Shown: in pieces, positions 28,763 to 37,351 of the stretch | Layout: every line of letters begins with the position of its first letter | Numbering within the stretch: position 1 is the first letter of the stretch | From: Bin5 sp965218625 | GTDB taxonomy: Bacteria > Chloroflexota > Anaerolineae > Caldilineales > Caldilineaceae | Assembly (NCBI GenBank): GCA_965218625.1 | Contig: CBDCLG010000014.1 | Coordinates: 310,001-374,000, forward strand | Length of the DNA stretch: 64,000 nt | Direction: 5' to 3' | Made by a program: the position numbers and the translations under genes | The notes under the pieces: model-generated | What the model was told of the DNA's origin: nothing | Database searches by the model: none | Seen by the model: the letters and a program-made list of their open reading frames with translations, nothing else

Positions 28763-28783
28763 CAAGAGCCTCCAATTGAGGAA

Positions 28784-30253
28784 TTACCCGGCCCAGTAGG
28801 GCAGATATGTCCGGCTCTTAGAACCCACTTCAGGGTCTCTTATGATGACCAAACCTGAATCTACAGACTCTTTGAGAAGTCTCGATGCTTGCGACGCATT
28901 TTTTTCGTCGATGCCGAAGCGTTCTCGAATCGATGCATTATTCATAGGAAGTCTCATTACAAAGCGCAAACAGGCGTGCAGGTAACATGCCCGTACCCGG
29001 TCTCTTTCTTCCATTTCGCTTAGGGGCCTTTGGGCGAAGAGCGTTGTCCTTGTAAAGCCGTCTGGCGCCTCAAACAGTGGCGGCGGCAGTTGATAAAGTT
29101 CGGCTAATTCAACAACCTTATCAATTCCACTGCCGCGTTCTTCGCAAAAGTTGAATCGGCGCATCATCGAGGCCAAGGTTTCGTTGGGAGACCGTGGCGG
29201 TGAGTCCACAAAGCGGTCCGGATCCACCAGCGGGCTGCCCGGATTTGTGATTTCAATACGGCTGTCGAAAATCTCCACCATTGGCCCAGCGCCGGTGATA
29301 GTAAAGTCTTGGTGAATCAAGGCGTTTGCTACCAGTTCGCGCACCGCAATATCAGGATACATAGGCGCCGACCGCCGCATTGAGCGTTGGATGACTTCGT
29401 TTGTGGGTACAAGTGCCATAATGTACTCAACCGCTCTGGGGAATCCGACAGCGTATCCGAATACCCCTTCCTGTTCCCTAATCGTTTCGGTGCGCCCTGC
29501 GCCGCGGTATTGAATGACGCGGATGGCCTTGCGCTTGATCTGCTGAAAGTCACTCAGGTTTCGGGCAAAGAGGACGGCTCCCAGATTGCTGATGTTCCAG
29601 CCTCCGGCATCGCAGCGGGTGATCAGCCTTTCGTCCTGGAGTGTATTAAGGATTGCAGCACGTCCTTCAGGGATAGGTCTTTCAAGCAGTTCGAAGTAGG
29701 TGGGGTAGTCGAGTTGGCCTAAAGTGTCTTCGTCGCTTACTTGCTCTACAGCGACGCGATTCTCGAAAGTGATCTGGTCGAAGACACGCCAGAGCGTACG
29801 CTGTTTCTCGGGGTAATCCTTGAGTCTTTTCGTGCTGCCCCCTACACGAATAAACTCCTCCCCGCGGAAGGCCGCAGGCTGGTGTGATGCAGGCTCTACC
29901 TCCAAGAGAACGACCCATCGGCCGTTGATCTCGATATCGTTGAATCGAAAGTCAACATGGGGACTTATCTGGCTATACAGCCAAGTTTCTAGCGGTTCGT
30001 TGCCCTTTCGTGCAGTTGCAGGGGAAAAGGTAGTTCCACTAATTTCATGGGTTTCGTCGTCAATCCCCCAAATGGCCGAGGCGGAAGTTTTTCCATTGAT
30101 GGCCGCTCCATTCGCCAGTGCAGAGATATTTCTACCAATTGTTTCAGGTTTATCATTGTTGCCCTTGAATTCAACCCATTCGGTTTCACTCGGCAGGAGG
30201 CACAATTCCCGCACCATGCCAGCGAGAAATTCAGGAGTTTGGGCAGGAATCAT
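28784..30253 (-). CDS. AlbA_2 (Schlafen-like) and HATPase domain transcriptional regulator
   Basis: A 489-residue protein. Residues about 20-145 are an AlbA_2 (Schlafen AAA_4) domain with ETEWVEFKGN and GEEFIRVGGSTKRL. The middle is a helical segment. About 300-400 is a HATPase_c_4 domain with VRELVANALIHQDF, GNPGSP-like ITNPGSPL and RGSGIDKVVEL. The C-terminus looks like a winged helix (SIRERFGIDEKNASQASRLL). Such proteins are ATP-binding regulators of unknown target. A partner-like homologue with an internal stop is at 56764-58005. It ends 22 bp after the 98-bp repeat array. Confidence 0.85.
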   Translation of the reverse strand: MIPAQTPEFLAGMVRELCLLPSETEWVEFKGNNDKPETIGRNISALANGAAINGKTSASAIWGIDDETHEISGTTFSPATARKGNEPLETWLYSQISPHVDFRFNDIEINGRWVVLLEVEPASHQPAAFRGEEFIRVGGSTKRLKDYPEKQRTLWRVFDQITFENRVAVEQVSDEDTLGQLDYPTYFELLERPIPEGRAAILNTLQDERLITRCDAGGWNISNLGAVLFARNLSDFQQIKRKAIRVIQYRGAGRTETIREQEGVFGYAVGFPRAVEYIMALVPTNEVIQRSMRRSAPMYPDIAVRELVANALIHQDFTITGAGPMVEIFDSRIEITNPGSPLVDPDRFVDSPPRSPNETLASMMRRFNFCEERGSGIDKVVELAELYQLPPPLFEAPDGFTRTTLFAQRPLSEMEERDRVRACYLHACLRFVMRLPMNNASIRERFGIDEKNASQASRLLKESVDSGLVIIRDPEVGSKSRTYLPYWAG

Positions 30254-30374
30254 TTCCTACGCCTTTTCGTATACTTCCACGAAGTCATCGCAAGGGTCGG
30301 GTCGAATTATGATGGCCACCATCATTAACTGGTCCGTTATTCAGTTGCGTTCCTTTCACAACTCTGGACATGCT

Positions 30375-30637
30375 ACCGTGGCAGGGTGATTGATGTCCGT
30401 CAGGTAGACGCGGCCACCCAGCGCACGAATTTTGAGTCACGAGATGATGTCGGCGTCCAGGCATAGTGTGATTTGCTGCTTGAGTCGGGTCAAGGGCCGT
30501 CTTATTGTGCCCTGCTTGGTAAAGAATTCAGATATATTGCGGCCACATTCCGCCATTTCTGTAATTCTTTTCGCAGTAGGCGGGTTGATGTGCTCTTTGG
30601 TAACTGTATGCAGTCGGGATTGAAGCGCATCAACCAA
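30375..30637 (-). pseudogene. Small CopG/BrnA-type antitoxin-like gene, probably truncated by TGA
   Basis: A 66-codon frame from a TTG start contains AECGRNISEFFTKQG and then LKQQITLCLDADIIS, followed by TGA (30437-30439). In antitoxins of this sort LDADI/VL is usually followed by Trp and a short DNA-binding tail, and here the frame after the TGA continues with LKIRALGGRVYLTDIN, which resembles that tail. So TGA probably replaced a TGG. No toxin partner was recognised next to it. A TATACT -10-like box lies shortly upstream on the minus strand. The assignment is tentative. Confidence 0.4.
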
Positions 30638-30639
30638 TT

Positions 30640-30841
30640 TGCTGCCCGTAGTATACCTTATCGCTACGGTATTTTCATGCCTCCTACCTGTGGTGTTCCC
30701 TCACCTTTCGCAGCCAGCGCGCCAATCGAACGGCCCTGTCCGCGCTGTAACGCTTGGGCGGCGTATTTGAGACACAATTTTCGAAAGAACGATTCCAGCG
30801 TTATTTTCTCCATTTGTAGGCGGGAAAAGCGAAGATACAAT
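30640..30841. other. Short intergenic stretch, no supported gene
   Basis: Between the methyltransferase fusion stop and the small antitoxin-like gene, the minus strand has a 49-codon frame with no recognisable similarity. Nothing else was seen. Confidence 0.4.
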
Positions 30842-32056
30842 TCATTCCGTTTGCCGCAGCGCCTCCCGCATGGCCTGCATGTGAACCGGAGTCGTGCCGC
30901 AGCAGCCGCCGATCACGTCGACGCCGAGCGTGTGCATGCTGCGGGCGTAGTCGGCCATCACTTCGGGCGTGCCGTCGTAGTAGACGTCGCCGCCCTGTAG
31001 GACGGGCAGGCCGGCGTTGCTCTGGGCGTAGAGCACGACATCCGGCGGGCGATTCTGGACCATCTCGGTCATGACGGTCTCGATTTCGGCGGGTCCGTTG
31101 CCGCAGTTGGCGCCGATCACCTGTACGCCCCAGCCGGCGAGCGTCTCAACCGCCTGTTTGGGGCTGACCCCCATCATCGTGTGCAAGTTAGTGTCGAATG
31201 TGAGCGTGCAGGCGACCGGCAGGTCCGACACCTGCTGTACGGCGCGCACGGCGGCCTCCACCTCCTGCAGGTCGCTCATCGTTTCGGTGAGGATGAAGTC
31301 GGCGCCGGCCTCGGCGAGGACGGCGACCTGTTCGGCGAAGAGCGCGATGGCCTCGTCCATTGTCAGCGTGCCCAGGGGGTCGAGCAGTTCGCCGGTCGGG
31401 CCGACAGATGCCGCCACCAATAGGTCGCCGACTTCGTCGGCCACCGCACGCGCCAGTCGGACGCCGGCCGCATTGAGTTCGTCTAGCCTGTCCTGCAGGT
31501 TGTGCATCTTGAGGCGGGCGGTCGTGCCGCCGAAAGTGTTGGTCGAGATGATGAGGGATCCGGCCTCGGCGTAGCCGCGATAGACGGCCTGCACGGCGTC
31601 CGGGTTATCGACGTTCCAGAGTTCGGGCGCGTCGCCGCCGGTCAGCCCTGCTTCCTGCAGCATCGTCGCCATGGCGCCGTCGGCGAGTAGCGGGGCGCCT
31701 GCCTGTAGCCGTTCGATCACGGGATGGGGGCGCGGGTCGAGCCATGCGGTGGAAGCCGTGCCGGACTTGATCGCGTCGAGCATTTCGCGAATTCGCCGCG
31801 GGGAGTAGTCGGCTTCGAGTTGTGCGGCGACGGCCTGGGCGACCTCCTGTGGGGCGCCCGCCTGTTCCTGCCAGTCGGTACGGAGCCAGCCGTCGAGGTA
31901 TTCGTCGGTGCCGGTTGCGCCGGCGCGCATGGCGGCTTCGTCGATTGCGACCTGAAAGCGGGACGGCAGCTGGACCTTGTGCCTTTCGCGGGTCTCGGCG
32001 CGGGCCACGACCATTGACGGGAAGTCGCGCCAGAACGTGATTTGAAACTCTGTCAC
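30842..32056 (-). CDS. Fusion of a 'virulence factor' domain (PF13769-like) and homocysteine S-methyltransferase
   Basis: A 404-residue protein. The first 95 residues or so (ITFWRDFPSMVVARAETRER, AIDEAAMRAGA, EYLDGW) match the small 'virulence factor' domain often seen near folate/corrinoid genes. The rest is a complete homocysteine methyltransferase barrel with LLADGAMATML, a GANCGNGP Cys and the C-terminal GGCCGTTP pair, the three zinc ligands. It would transfer a methyl group to homocysteine to make methionine. The donor could be betaine, S-methylmethionine or a folate/corrinoid carrier; none is proved. Having both domains in one chain suggests they act together. Confidence 0.87.
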   Translation of the reverse strand: MTEFQITFWRDFPSMVVARAETRERHKVQLPSRFQVAIDEAAMRAGATGTDEYLDGWLRTDWQEQAGAPQEVAQAVAAQLEADYSPRRIREMLDAIKSGTASTAWLDPRPHPVIERLQAGAPLLADGAMATMLQEAGLTGGDAPELWNVDNPDAVQAVYRGYAEAGSLIISTNTFGGTTARLKMHNLQDRLDELNAAGVRLARAVADEVGDLLVAASVGPTGELLDPLGTLTMDEAIALFAEQVAVLAEAGADFILTETMSDLQEVEAAVRAVQQVSDLPVACTLTFDTNLHTMMGVSPKQAVETLAGWGVQVIGANCGNGPAEIETVMTEMVQNRPPDVVLYAQSNAGLPVLQGGDVYYDGTPEVMADYARSMHTLGVDVIGGCCGTTPVHMQAMREALRQTE

Positions 32057-32356
32057 TTCAACTGAACCTCTTGGTCAATATATGCAGTGGCCAAACGCCA
32101 CTGTCTTTTGCTGAATTATACCGACTGGCGCGCGGGAATGCCTAACGGTTGGCTTGGCGCACCGGCGCGCTGTTTTCATAGTTGGATTTTGGCCGTCTTT
32201 GCGATACCATTGCCTGAACTTGGACGCAAGAATTCTGGCAGGGTCATCGTCCAGGTGCTGCCTGCGCCGTGTCGTGTCCTGCGAGCTTTTTCGTTTCCAA
32301 CGTGTGTTTTTTGAAATAATAAGCGGACCCATTTTCCAATGAAAGGAGACAGATTC
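32057..32356. other. Divergent intergenic region with a short hairpin
   Basis: This separates the methyltransferase fusion (minus) from the BMP lipoprotein (plus). CAGTGGC-CAAAC-GCCACTG (32085-32103), a perfect 7-bp hairpin, lies in the leader of the minus-strand gene. No known riboswitch was recognised. Confidence 0.45.
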
Positions 32357-33505
32357 ATGAGAATCCGACATTCGTGGGCAGTGGTGGGCCTCATGCTCAT
32401 CCTGGCGCTGCTGATCGGCGCATGTCAACCGGTCCCGCAGGCGCCTGCCGAGACGGAGATGGCAGATGAGGAAGAGATGGCCGCGGCGCTGAAGGTCGCC
32501 TTCGTTTATGTCGCACCGATCGGCGACCTGGGCTGGACGTATGCGCACGACCAGGGGCGGCTCTACCTGGAGGAGAATCTTGAGGGCGGCGCGGAGACGG
32601 CCTTCATTGAGAATGTGCCTGAAGGCCCGGACGCGGAGCGTGTTATTCGCGACTTTGCGCAGAAAGGTTACGACCTGGTTATCACCACCAGCTTTGGCTA
32701 CATGGACCCGACGCTGACGGTGGCGGGGGAGTTTCCGGATGCGCACTTCGTGCATGTGTCGGGCTTCAAGACGGCCGACAACATGAGCACGTTGTTTGGC
32801 AGGATGTACCAGCCCCGCTATCTGAGCGGTCTGGTCGCCGGCAGTATGACGGAGAGCAACGTCATCGGCTATGTGGCGGCTTTCCCGATTCCTGAGGTTA
32901 TTCGCGGCATCAACGCGTTCACGTTGGGCGTGCGCGAGGCGAATCCGGACGCGGAGGTGCGGGTTGTCTGGACGAACACGTGGTTCGGTCCGCCGGAGGA
33001 GAAGGAGGCGGCCGAGGCGCTGCTGGACCAGGGCGCGGACATCATCGCCCAGCACCAGGACACGACTGAGCCGCAGAAGGCTGCTGCCGAGCGGGGCGGG
33101 ACCAGCATCGGCTATAACAGCGACATGCGCGTATTCGTCGGTGACTCGGTCCTGACCGGTCCGGTCTGGAACTGGGGCCCGGCGTTCCAGAGGTTTGCCG
33201 AGCAGGCGCGCGACGACACGTGGGAGACCACGCAGTACTGGGGCGGCATGGACGACGGGATCGTGGTCCTGGCAGAGATGAGCCCGCTGGTGTCCGATGA
33301 CGCTGCCGCGATGGTCGCGGAAAAGCAGGCGATGATCGTTTCCGGCGAGACGGACGTGTTCTGCGGCGCGATGAACGGCCAGAACGGCGTCCAATTCCTG
33401 GATGACGGCCAGTGCATGGATGACGGCCAGATGCTGGGGATGGACTGGTTCGTGGAAGGCGTCGTCGGTGAGGCGCCGGGTGAGGCTGCGCCGCTTGGAA
33501 ATTAG
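32357..33505 (+). CDS. BMP-family ABC transporter substrate-binding lipoprotein, first copy
   Basis: A 382-residue lipoprotein. I chose ATG 32357 because AAAGGAG lies 8 bases upstream and it gives a clean signal peptide with lipobox LIGAC (Cys23); an ATG 18 bases earlier is less likely. The mature part is a BMP/Med-type periplasmic binding fold with VAFVYVAPIGDLGWTYAHDQ, TTSFGYMDP and NVIGYVAAFPIPEV. Members bind nucleosides or purines, sometimes other small solutes. A second copy and the matching ATPase follow on the same strand. Confidence 0.9.
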   Translation: MRIRHSWAVVGLMLILALLIGACQPVPQAPAETEMADEEEMAAALKVAFVYVAPIGDLGWTYAHDQGRLYLEENLEGGAETAFIENVPEGPDAERVIRDFAQKGYDLVITTSFGYMDPTLTVAGEFPDAHFVHVSGFKTADNMSTLFGRMYQPRYLSGLVAGSMTESNVIGYVAAFPIPEVIRGINAFTLGVREANPDAEVRVVWTNTWFGPPEEKEAAEALLDQGADIIAQHQDTTEPQKAAAERGGTSIGYNSDMRVFVGDSVLTGPVWNWGPAFQRFAEQARDDTWETTQYWGGMDDGIVVLAEMSPLVSDDAAAMVAEKQAMIVSGETDVFCGAMNGQNGVQFLDDGQCMDDGQMLGMDWFVEGVVGEAPGEAAPLGN

Positions 33506-33610
33506 GTCTCGTTGTGGCAGGAAATGAAGGATAGAGAGCGCCACTTTTCGACTCGGCTCGTCTGCTTGTCCGAATCTGGCGTCTGAATCGAATCGACCGT
33601 GAGAATCCTC

Positions 33611-33653
33611 GATTGCTCCTCTCTAACCGTACCGGTTTATGAGAGGAGCAATC
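33611..33653 (+). terminator. Long perfect hairpin between the two BMP genes, terminator-like
   Basis: GATTGCTCCTCTC (33611-33623) pairs without mismatch with GAGAGGAGCAATC (33641-33653), and inside the loop AACCG pairs with CGGTT, so the stem is almost continuous. Only CTGTTT follows, not a real T tract, so it may instead attenuate or protect transcript ends. It lies 106 bp after the first BMP gene. Confidence 0.6.
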
Positions 33654-33718
33654 TGTTTCGCACCAGCTGAAGGACGGATGAGCGGATCCATCAGGATGAC
33701 AACGATAAGGAGGGTCAT

Positions 33719-34837
33719 ATGAGGATTCGAAATTGGCGGGCAGCGGCGGCCGTCACGTTCATTCTGGCCTTGCTGCTCAGCGCCTGTCAGCCGATCAGCG
33801 GGGCGCCGACCGCGCAAAAGGCGGATGGCTCGGTGGAGATGGTCGAGTCGGTGAAGGTTGCGTTCGTGTATGTCGGTCCGGTGGGTGATCTTGGTTGGAG
33901 CTATGCGCATGACCAGGGCCGGCTGGCGCTGGAGGAACTCGGAGTGGAAACGGCCTACAGTGAACTCGTCGCTGAGGGTCCGGACGCGGCGCGGGTGCTG
34001 CAGAGCTACGCCTCCGAAGGCTATGACCTGATTTTTGCCACGAGTTTCGGCTATATGGACAGCGTTATCGAAGTGGCGGAAGGGTTTCCGGAGGTGAAGT
34101 TTGAGCATGCGACCGGATACAAGATCGCTGAAAATGTGGGTATTTACGACGGACGCGGCTACGAGGGATGGTACCTTGCCGGAATGGTTGCCGGCGCGAT
34201 GACAGAGTCGAACGTCCTCGGTTATATTGCGCCTTATCCGATTCCGGAAGTGGTGCGAAATCTTAACGCCTTCGCCCTGGGCGCCCAGTCGGTAAATGCG
34301 GCTGTGGAAGTACGGCCGATCTGGATCTTTGCCTGGTTTGATCCCCCTGCTGAACGTGAAGCGGCCCAGGCCCTCATTGACGCAGGCGTGGATGTGGTTG
34401 CTCGCGAAAGCGACAGTGTCGAACCGGACAAATTGGCGCAGGAGCAGGGCGTTTATGCCATCGGCTACAACGCGGTTACCCCTGATATCGCGCCGGACGC
34501 ATTGCTGACCGCGCCGATCTGGAACTGGCGGGTCATCTATGAAAAGAAGGTGCGAGACGTAGCGGCCGGGACGTGGAGCAATGAACCGATCTGGTGGGGC
34601 ATGGCGGAAGGGGTGCTGGATCTGTGGCCCGTCGCCGATTTTGTGCCGGAAGATGTCAGGGTAGCGGTCGAAGAGGCTAAGGCTGGCATTCTTGACGGCA
34701 GTTTGCAGCTTTTCTGCGGCCCGATCCACGACAATACCGGCGCAGAACGGGTCGCTGACGGCGAGTGTATGGACGACCTTGCCCTACTCAGCTATGATTG
34801 GCTGGTAGAAGGCGTTACAGGGCAGATTCCGCAGTAG
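33719..34837 (+). CDS. BMP-family ABC transporter substrate-binding lipoprotein, second copy
   Basis: A 372-residue paralogue of the preceding protein, with lipobox LLSAC (Cys23) and the same fold: VAFVYVGPVGDLGWSYAHDQ, ATSFGYMDS, NVLGYIAPYPIPEVVRNLN and YNAVTPD. An AGGAGG box precedes the ATG by 6 bases. Differences lie mainly in loops, so ligand preference may differ. It is followed by the ABC ATPase gene 105 bp later. Confidence 0.9.
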   Translation: MRIRNWRAAAAVTFILALLLSACQPISGAPTAQKADGSVEMVESVKVAFVYVGPVGDLGWSYAHDQGRLALEELGVETAYSELVAEGPDAARVLQSYASEGYDLIFATSFGYMDSVIEVAEGFPEVKFEHATGYKIAENVGIYDGRGYEGWYLAGMVAGAMTESNVLGYIAPYPIPEVVRNLNAFALGAQSVNAAVEVRPIWIFAWFDPPAEREAAQALIDAGVDVVARESDSVEPDKLAQEQGVYAIGYNAVTPDIAPDALLTAPIWNWRVIYEKKVRDVAAGTWSNEPIWWGMAEGVLDLWPVADFVPEDVRVAVEEAKAGILDGSLQLFCGPIHDNTGAERVADGECMDDLALLSYDWLVEGVTGQIPQ

Positions 34838-34942
34838 AGACGGGGTCACGTATCAGGTCGAGCGTGGGCTACGGGCGGTCGTCCCATTCTCGGTCTGCAT
34901 CCCGTTCTTGGCGGCGGGCCACACTCAGGCTCTTCAATTCTC

Positions 34943-36490
34943 ATGTCCGAAACCAATTTTTTGGCCGTGGAGATGCGGGAGATCACCAAACGGTTTCCCG
35001 GCGTTCTGGCGAACGATCGCGTCGATCTGACGATTCATAAGGGCGAGATTCACGCGCTATTGGGAGAGAACGGCGCGGGAAAATCAACCTTGATGAACGT
35101 CCTCGCGGGGCTGTATCTGCCGGAGCAGGGGCAGGTGCGCGTACACGGCCGGTCTGTGCACATTGATTCGCCGCGAACGGCGTTCGACCTAGGCATCTCG
35201 ATGGTCCACCAGCATTTCAAACTGGTGATGAACCAGACGGTGGCGGAGAACATAATCCTGGGGATGGATGATCCCTACTGTGAGCCTTCCGAGCAGGGGC
35301 GTTTTCGACCTGTGCGACTGGACATGGCCCGGGTACAGCGGCGGATCGCCGAGGTGAGCGAACAGTACGACCTGGCCGTGGACCCGGACGCGTTCATCTG
35401 GCAGCTGAGCGTGGGTGAGCAGCAGCGGATCGAGATCCTGAAGGCGCTGTACCGGGGCGCTGACATACTGATTTTCGACGAGCCGACTGCGGTCCTGACG
35501 CCGCAGGAGGCCGACGCGCTGGGTCAGACGATGCAGCGCATGGTGCAGGAGGGCAAGACGATCATCTTCATCAGTCATAAGCTGGATGAGGTGACGCGCT
35601 TTGCCGATCGCGTGACCGTGCTGCGCCAGGGGCAGGTGGTGGCGACCGAGGAGGTGACGGGCTCGACGAGCGCCGCGCACTTGGCGCAGTTGATGGTTGG
35701 GCGTGCGGTCATTTTCCGTATCGACAAAGAGGAGCAGGCGTTTGGCGAAATCTGCCTGGAGGTTGACAAGGTTTGCTGCCTGAACGAGAAGCGGTTGCCG
35801 GCGCTGCATGATGTTTCGCTGCAGATTCGCAGCGGTGAAATTCTTGGCATAGCCGGCGTGGCCGGCAACGGGCAGAGGGAGCTGGCTGAACTGTTGACCG
35901 GTCTACGGCGGGCGACCGACGGCCGAGTGCGTCTGTTGGGGCGGGACATTACCAACCATTCGCCGCGGGCGATCATCGACGCCGGTATCGCCCACATCCC
36001 CGAGAGCCGCATCCACGTGGCGACGGTCGGTTCGATGAATGTGGCGGACAACATCGCGCTCAAGCATTACCGCAACAGGCCGGGGCTGTTCCTTGACCGC
36101 GGCGGGCTGGATAAGATGAGCGCTGAACTGGTGGCCGAGTTCAACGTGGACACGCCGGGCATCCGCACGAACGCGGGCGCGCTGTCGGGTGGCAATCTGC
36201 AGAAGTTGATTCTGGCCCGGGAGCTGACGACCGATCCGAAGTTGATCATCGCGGCCCACCCAACCCAAGGGTTGGACGTGGGCGCGACCGAGGCGGTGCG
36301 TAACCGTCTGCTGGAGCAGCAGGCGGCCGGTGTGGCGGTGCTGTTGATCAGCGAGGACCTGGATGAACTGTTCAGTCTTGCCGACCGCATCGCGGTGCTC
36401 AACGGTGGGCGCGTGATGGGCGTTGTCGACATCGGCGCGGCCACCCGCGAGCAGATCGGCCTGATGATGGTCGGCAAGCAGACGGCTTGA
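34943..36490 (+). CDS. ABC transporter ATPase with two nucleotide-binding domains (BMP/nucleoside importer type)
   Basis: A 515-residue tandem ATPase. The first domain has Walker A GENGAGKST (41-49), signature LSVGEQQR and Walker B ILIFDEPT. The second has the degenerate P-loop GVAGNGQRE, signature LSGGNLQK and an altered Walker B, IIAAHPTQGLD, as usual for this sugar/nucleoside importer family (YufO/RbsA-like). It would power import of the ligand bound by the two BMP proteins. The two permease genes that normally follow are absent; short membrane-protein genes of other kinds follow instead. Confidence 0.9.
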   Translation: MSETNFLAVEMREITKRFPGVLANDRVDLTIHKGEIHALLGENGAGKSTLMNVLAGLYLPEQGQVRVHGRSVHIDSPRTAFDLGISMVHQHFKLVMNQTVAENIILGMDDPYCEPSEQGRFRPVRLDMARVQRRIAEVSEQYDLAVDPDAFIWQLSVGEQQRIEILKALYRGADILIFDEPTAVLTPQEADALGQTMQRMVQEGKTIIFISHKLDEVTRFADRVTVLRQGQVVATEEVTGSTSAAHLAQLMVGRAVIFRIDKEEQAFGEICLEVDKVCCLNEKRLPALHDVSLQIRSGEILGIAGVAGNGQRELAELLTGLRRATDGRVRLLGRDITNHSPRAIIDAGIAHIPESRIHVATVGSMNVADNIALKHYRNRPGLFLDRGGLDKMSAELVAEFNVDTPGIRTNAGALSGGNLQKLILARELTTDPKLIIAAHPTQGLDVGATEAVRNRLLEQQAAGVAVLLISEDLDELFSLADRIAVLNGGRVMGVVDIGAATREQIGLMMVGKQTA

Positions 36491-36507
36491 CCCGGTAGGC
36501 AACGCGC

Positions 36508-36831
36508 ATGGAAGTTCTGCAAAAGGCCGGCTCGGCCATTCTGCTGCTGGTGGGAGCGCTCTACCCGCTGGCCGCGATCTACGTGATGATGAAGTTCCTC
36601 GCGCGCGCTGACGCGCCCCGGCCCTCGCTTGCCTTCTTTTTAATTAATTTTGTCCTGATCGCGACCGTGCCGCTGGCCGGGATACTGGGCGGATTTGCCG
36701 GCTTCGCGCCCACGCTATGGGAAAGCCAGGTCATTCGCGTGGTCGTCTACGGCGCCGGCTTCCTCTCGCTGGTGGCGCTGGCAGCGCTGTTCATCAGCAT
36801 GCGCGTGCGGCAGCCGGACGGCGGCGGATAG
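36508..36831 (+). CDS. Small three-helix membrane protein of unknown function
   Basis: A 107-residue protein with three hydrophobic helices (about 10-30, 43-65 and 75-98) and short charged tails. No family was recognised. It starts 17 bp after the ABC ATPase stop, so it is probably cotranscribed. It is far too small to be the missing ABC permease and lacks an EAA-type loop. Confidence 0.6.
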   Translation: MEVLQKAGSAILLLVGALYPLAAIYVMMKFLARADAPRPSLAFFLINFVLIATVPLAGILGGFAGFAPTLWESQVIRVVVYGAGFLSLVALAALFISMRVRQPDGGG

Positions 36832-36888
36832 CGAGTATGTACGCCCGCACGCGAGGAGCGCGTCGAACCGTAGCCGCCGCGAGCCGCA

Positions 36889-37317
36889 ATGCCGATGGCT
36901 GAGGCCCCTGTGCACCTTCCGAGGCCGGTTTACCGCTTCTTCGCTGCGGGCGGCGCGGCGGTAGCCCTGCTCTTTGTGTGGGAGATTTCGGGCGAATTCA
37001 GTCTGCCCACCCTCTTTTTCCTGCTGGCGGCGGTCGGATTTGCGTCCGTCTATCTGCGCTGGGCGTTGATGCGCCTGGAGTTGACCGCGGACGGTGTGAC
37101 CGTTCACGCGCCGCTGCAATCGCCGCGGCATGTCCTCTTTCGCCAGATGATCAGTTGCGTCGAGGCCGGCCGCATCACGCCCGGCCTCAGTCTCGTCTAT
37201 TGGCCGGTCAACGCCGACGGTCTCGTCGAAATGGAGACGCCACGCACACTGTTTCTGCCGGCGGTGGCGCGCCAGGAAGAGCTGCTGGCAGCGCTGGAAG
37301 AGCGGATACCGGGCTGA
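36889..37317 (+). CDS. Two-helix membrane protein with a PH-like domain
   Basis: A 142-residue protein with two helices (about 15-35 and 40-55) followed by a soluble segment (MRLELTADGVTVHAPLQSP, RQMISCVEAGRI) in the style of bacterial PH-like membrane proteins. The function is unknown. ATG 36889 or 36895 could be the start. It lies between the small membrane protein and a glycosyltransferase on the same strand. Confidence 0.6.
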   Translation: MPMAEAPVHLPRPVYRFFAAGGAAVALLFVWEISGEFSLPTLFFLLAAVGFASVYLRWALMRLELTADGVTVHAPLQSPRHVLFRQMISCVEAGRITPGLSLVYWPVNADGLVEMETPRTLFLPAVARQEELLAALEERIPG

Positions 37318-37351
37318 CCTGATTGGATATCGTGACGGGGGTTTTAGCGAA

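Noticed and set aside
30437..30439. UGA read as Trp (changed genetic code)
   Set aside because: Two UGA-for-Trp cases exist, but many intact genes here end in TGA at the normal family C-terminus, so UGA works as a stop.
32085..32103. Riboswitch in the leader of the homocysteine methyltransferase
   Set aside because: Only a 7-bp hairpin is visible; no cobalamin, SAM or SAH riboswitch core was recognised.
36508..37317. The two small membrane proteins as the missing ABC permeases
   Set aside because: They have two or three helices and no transporter family motifs, whereas BMP-type permeases have about 300 residues or more.
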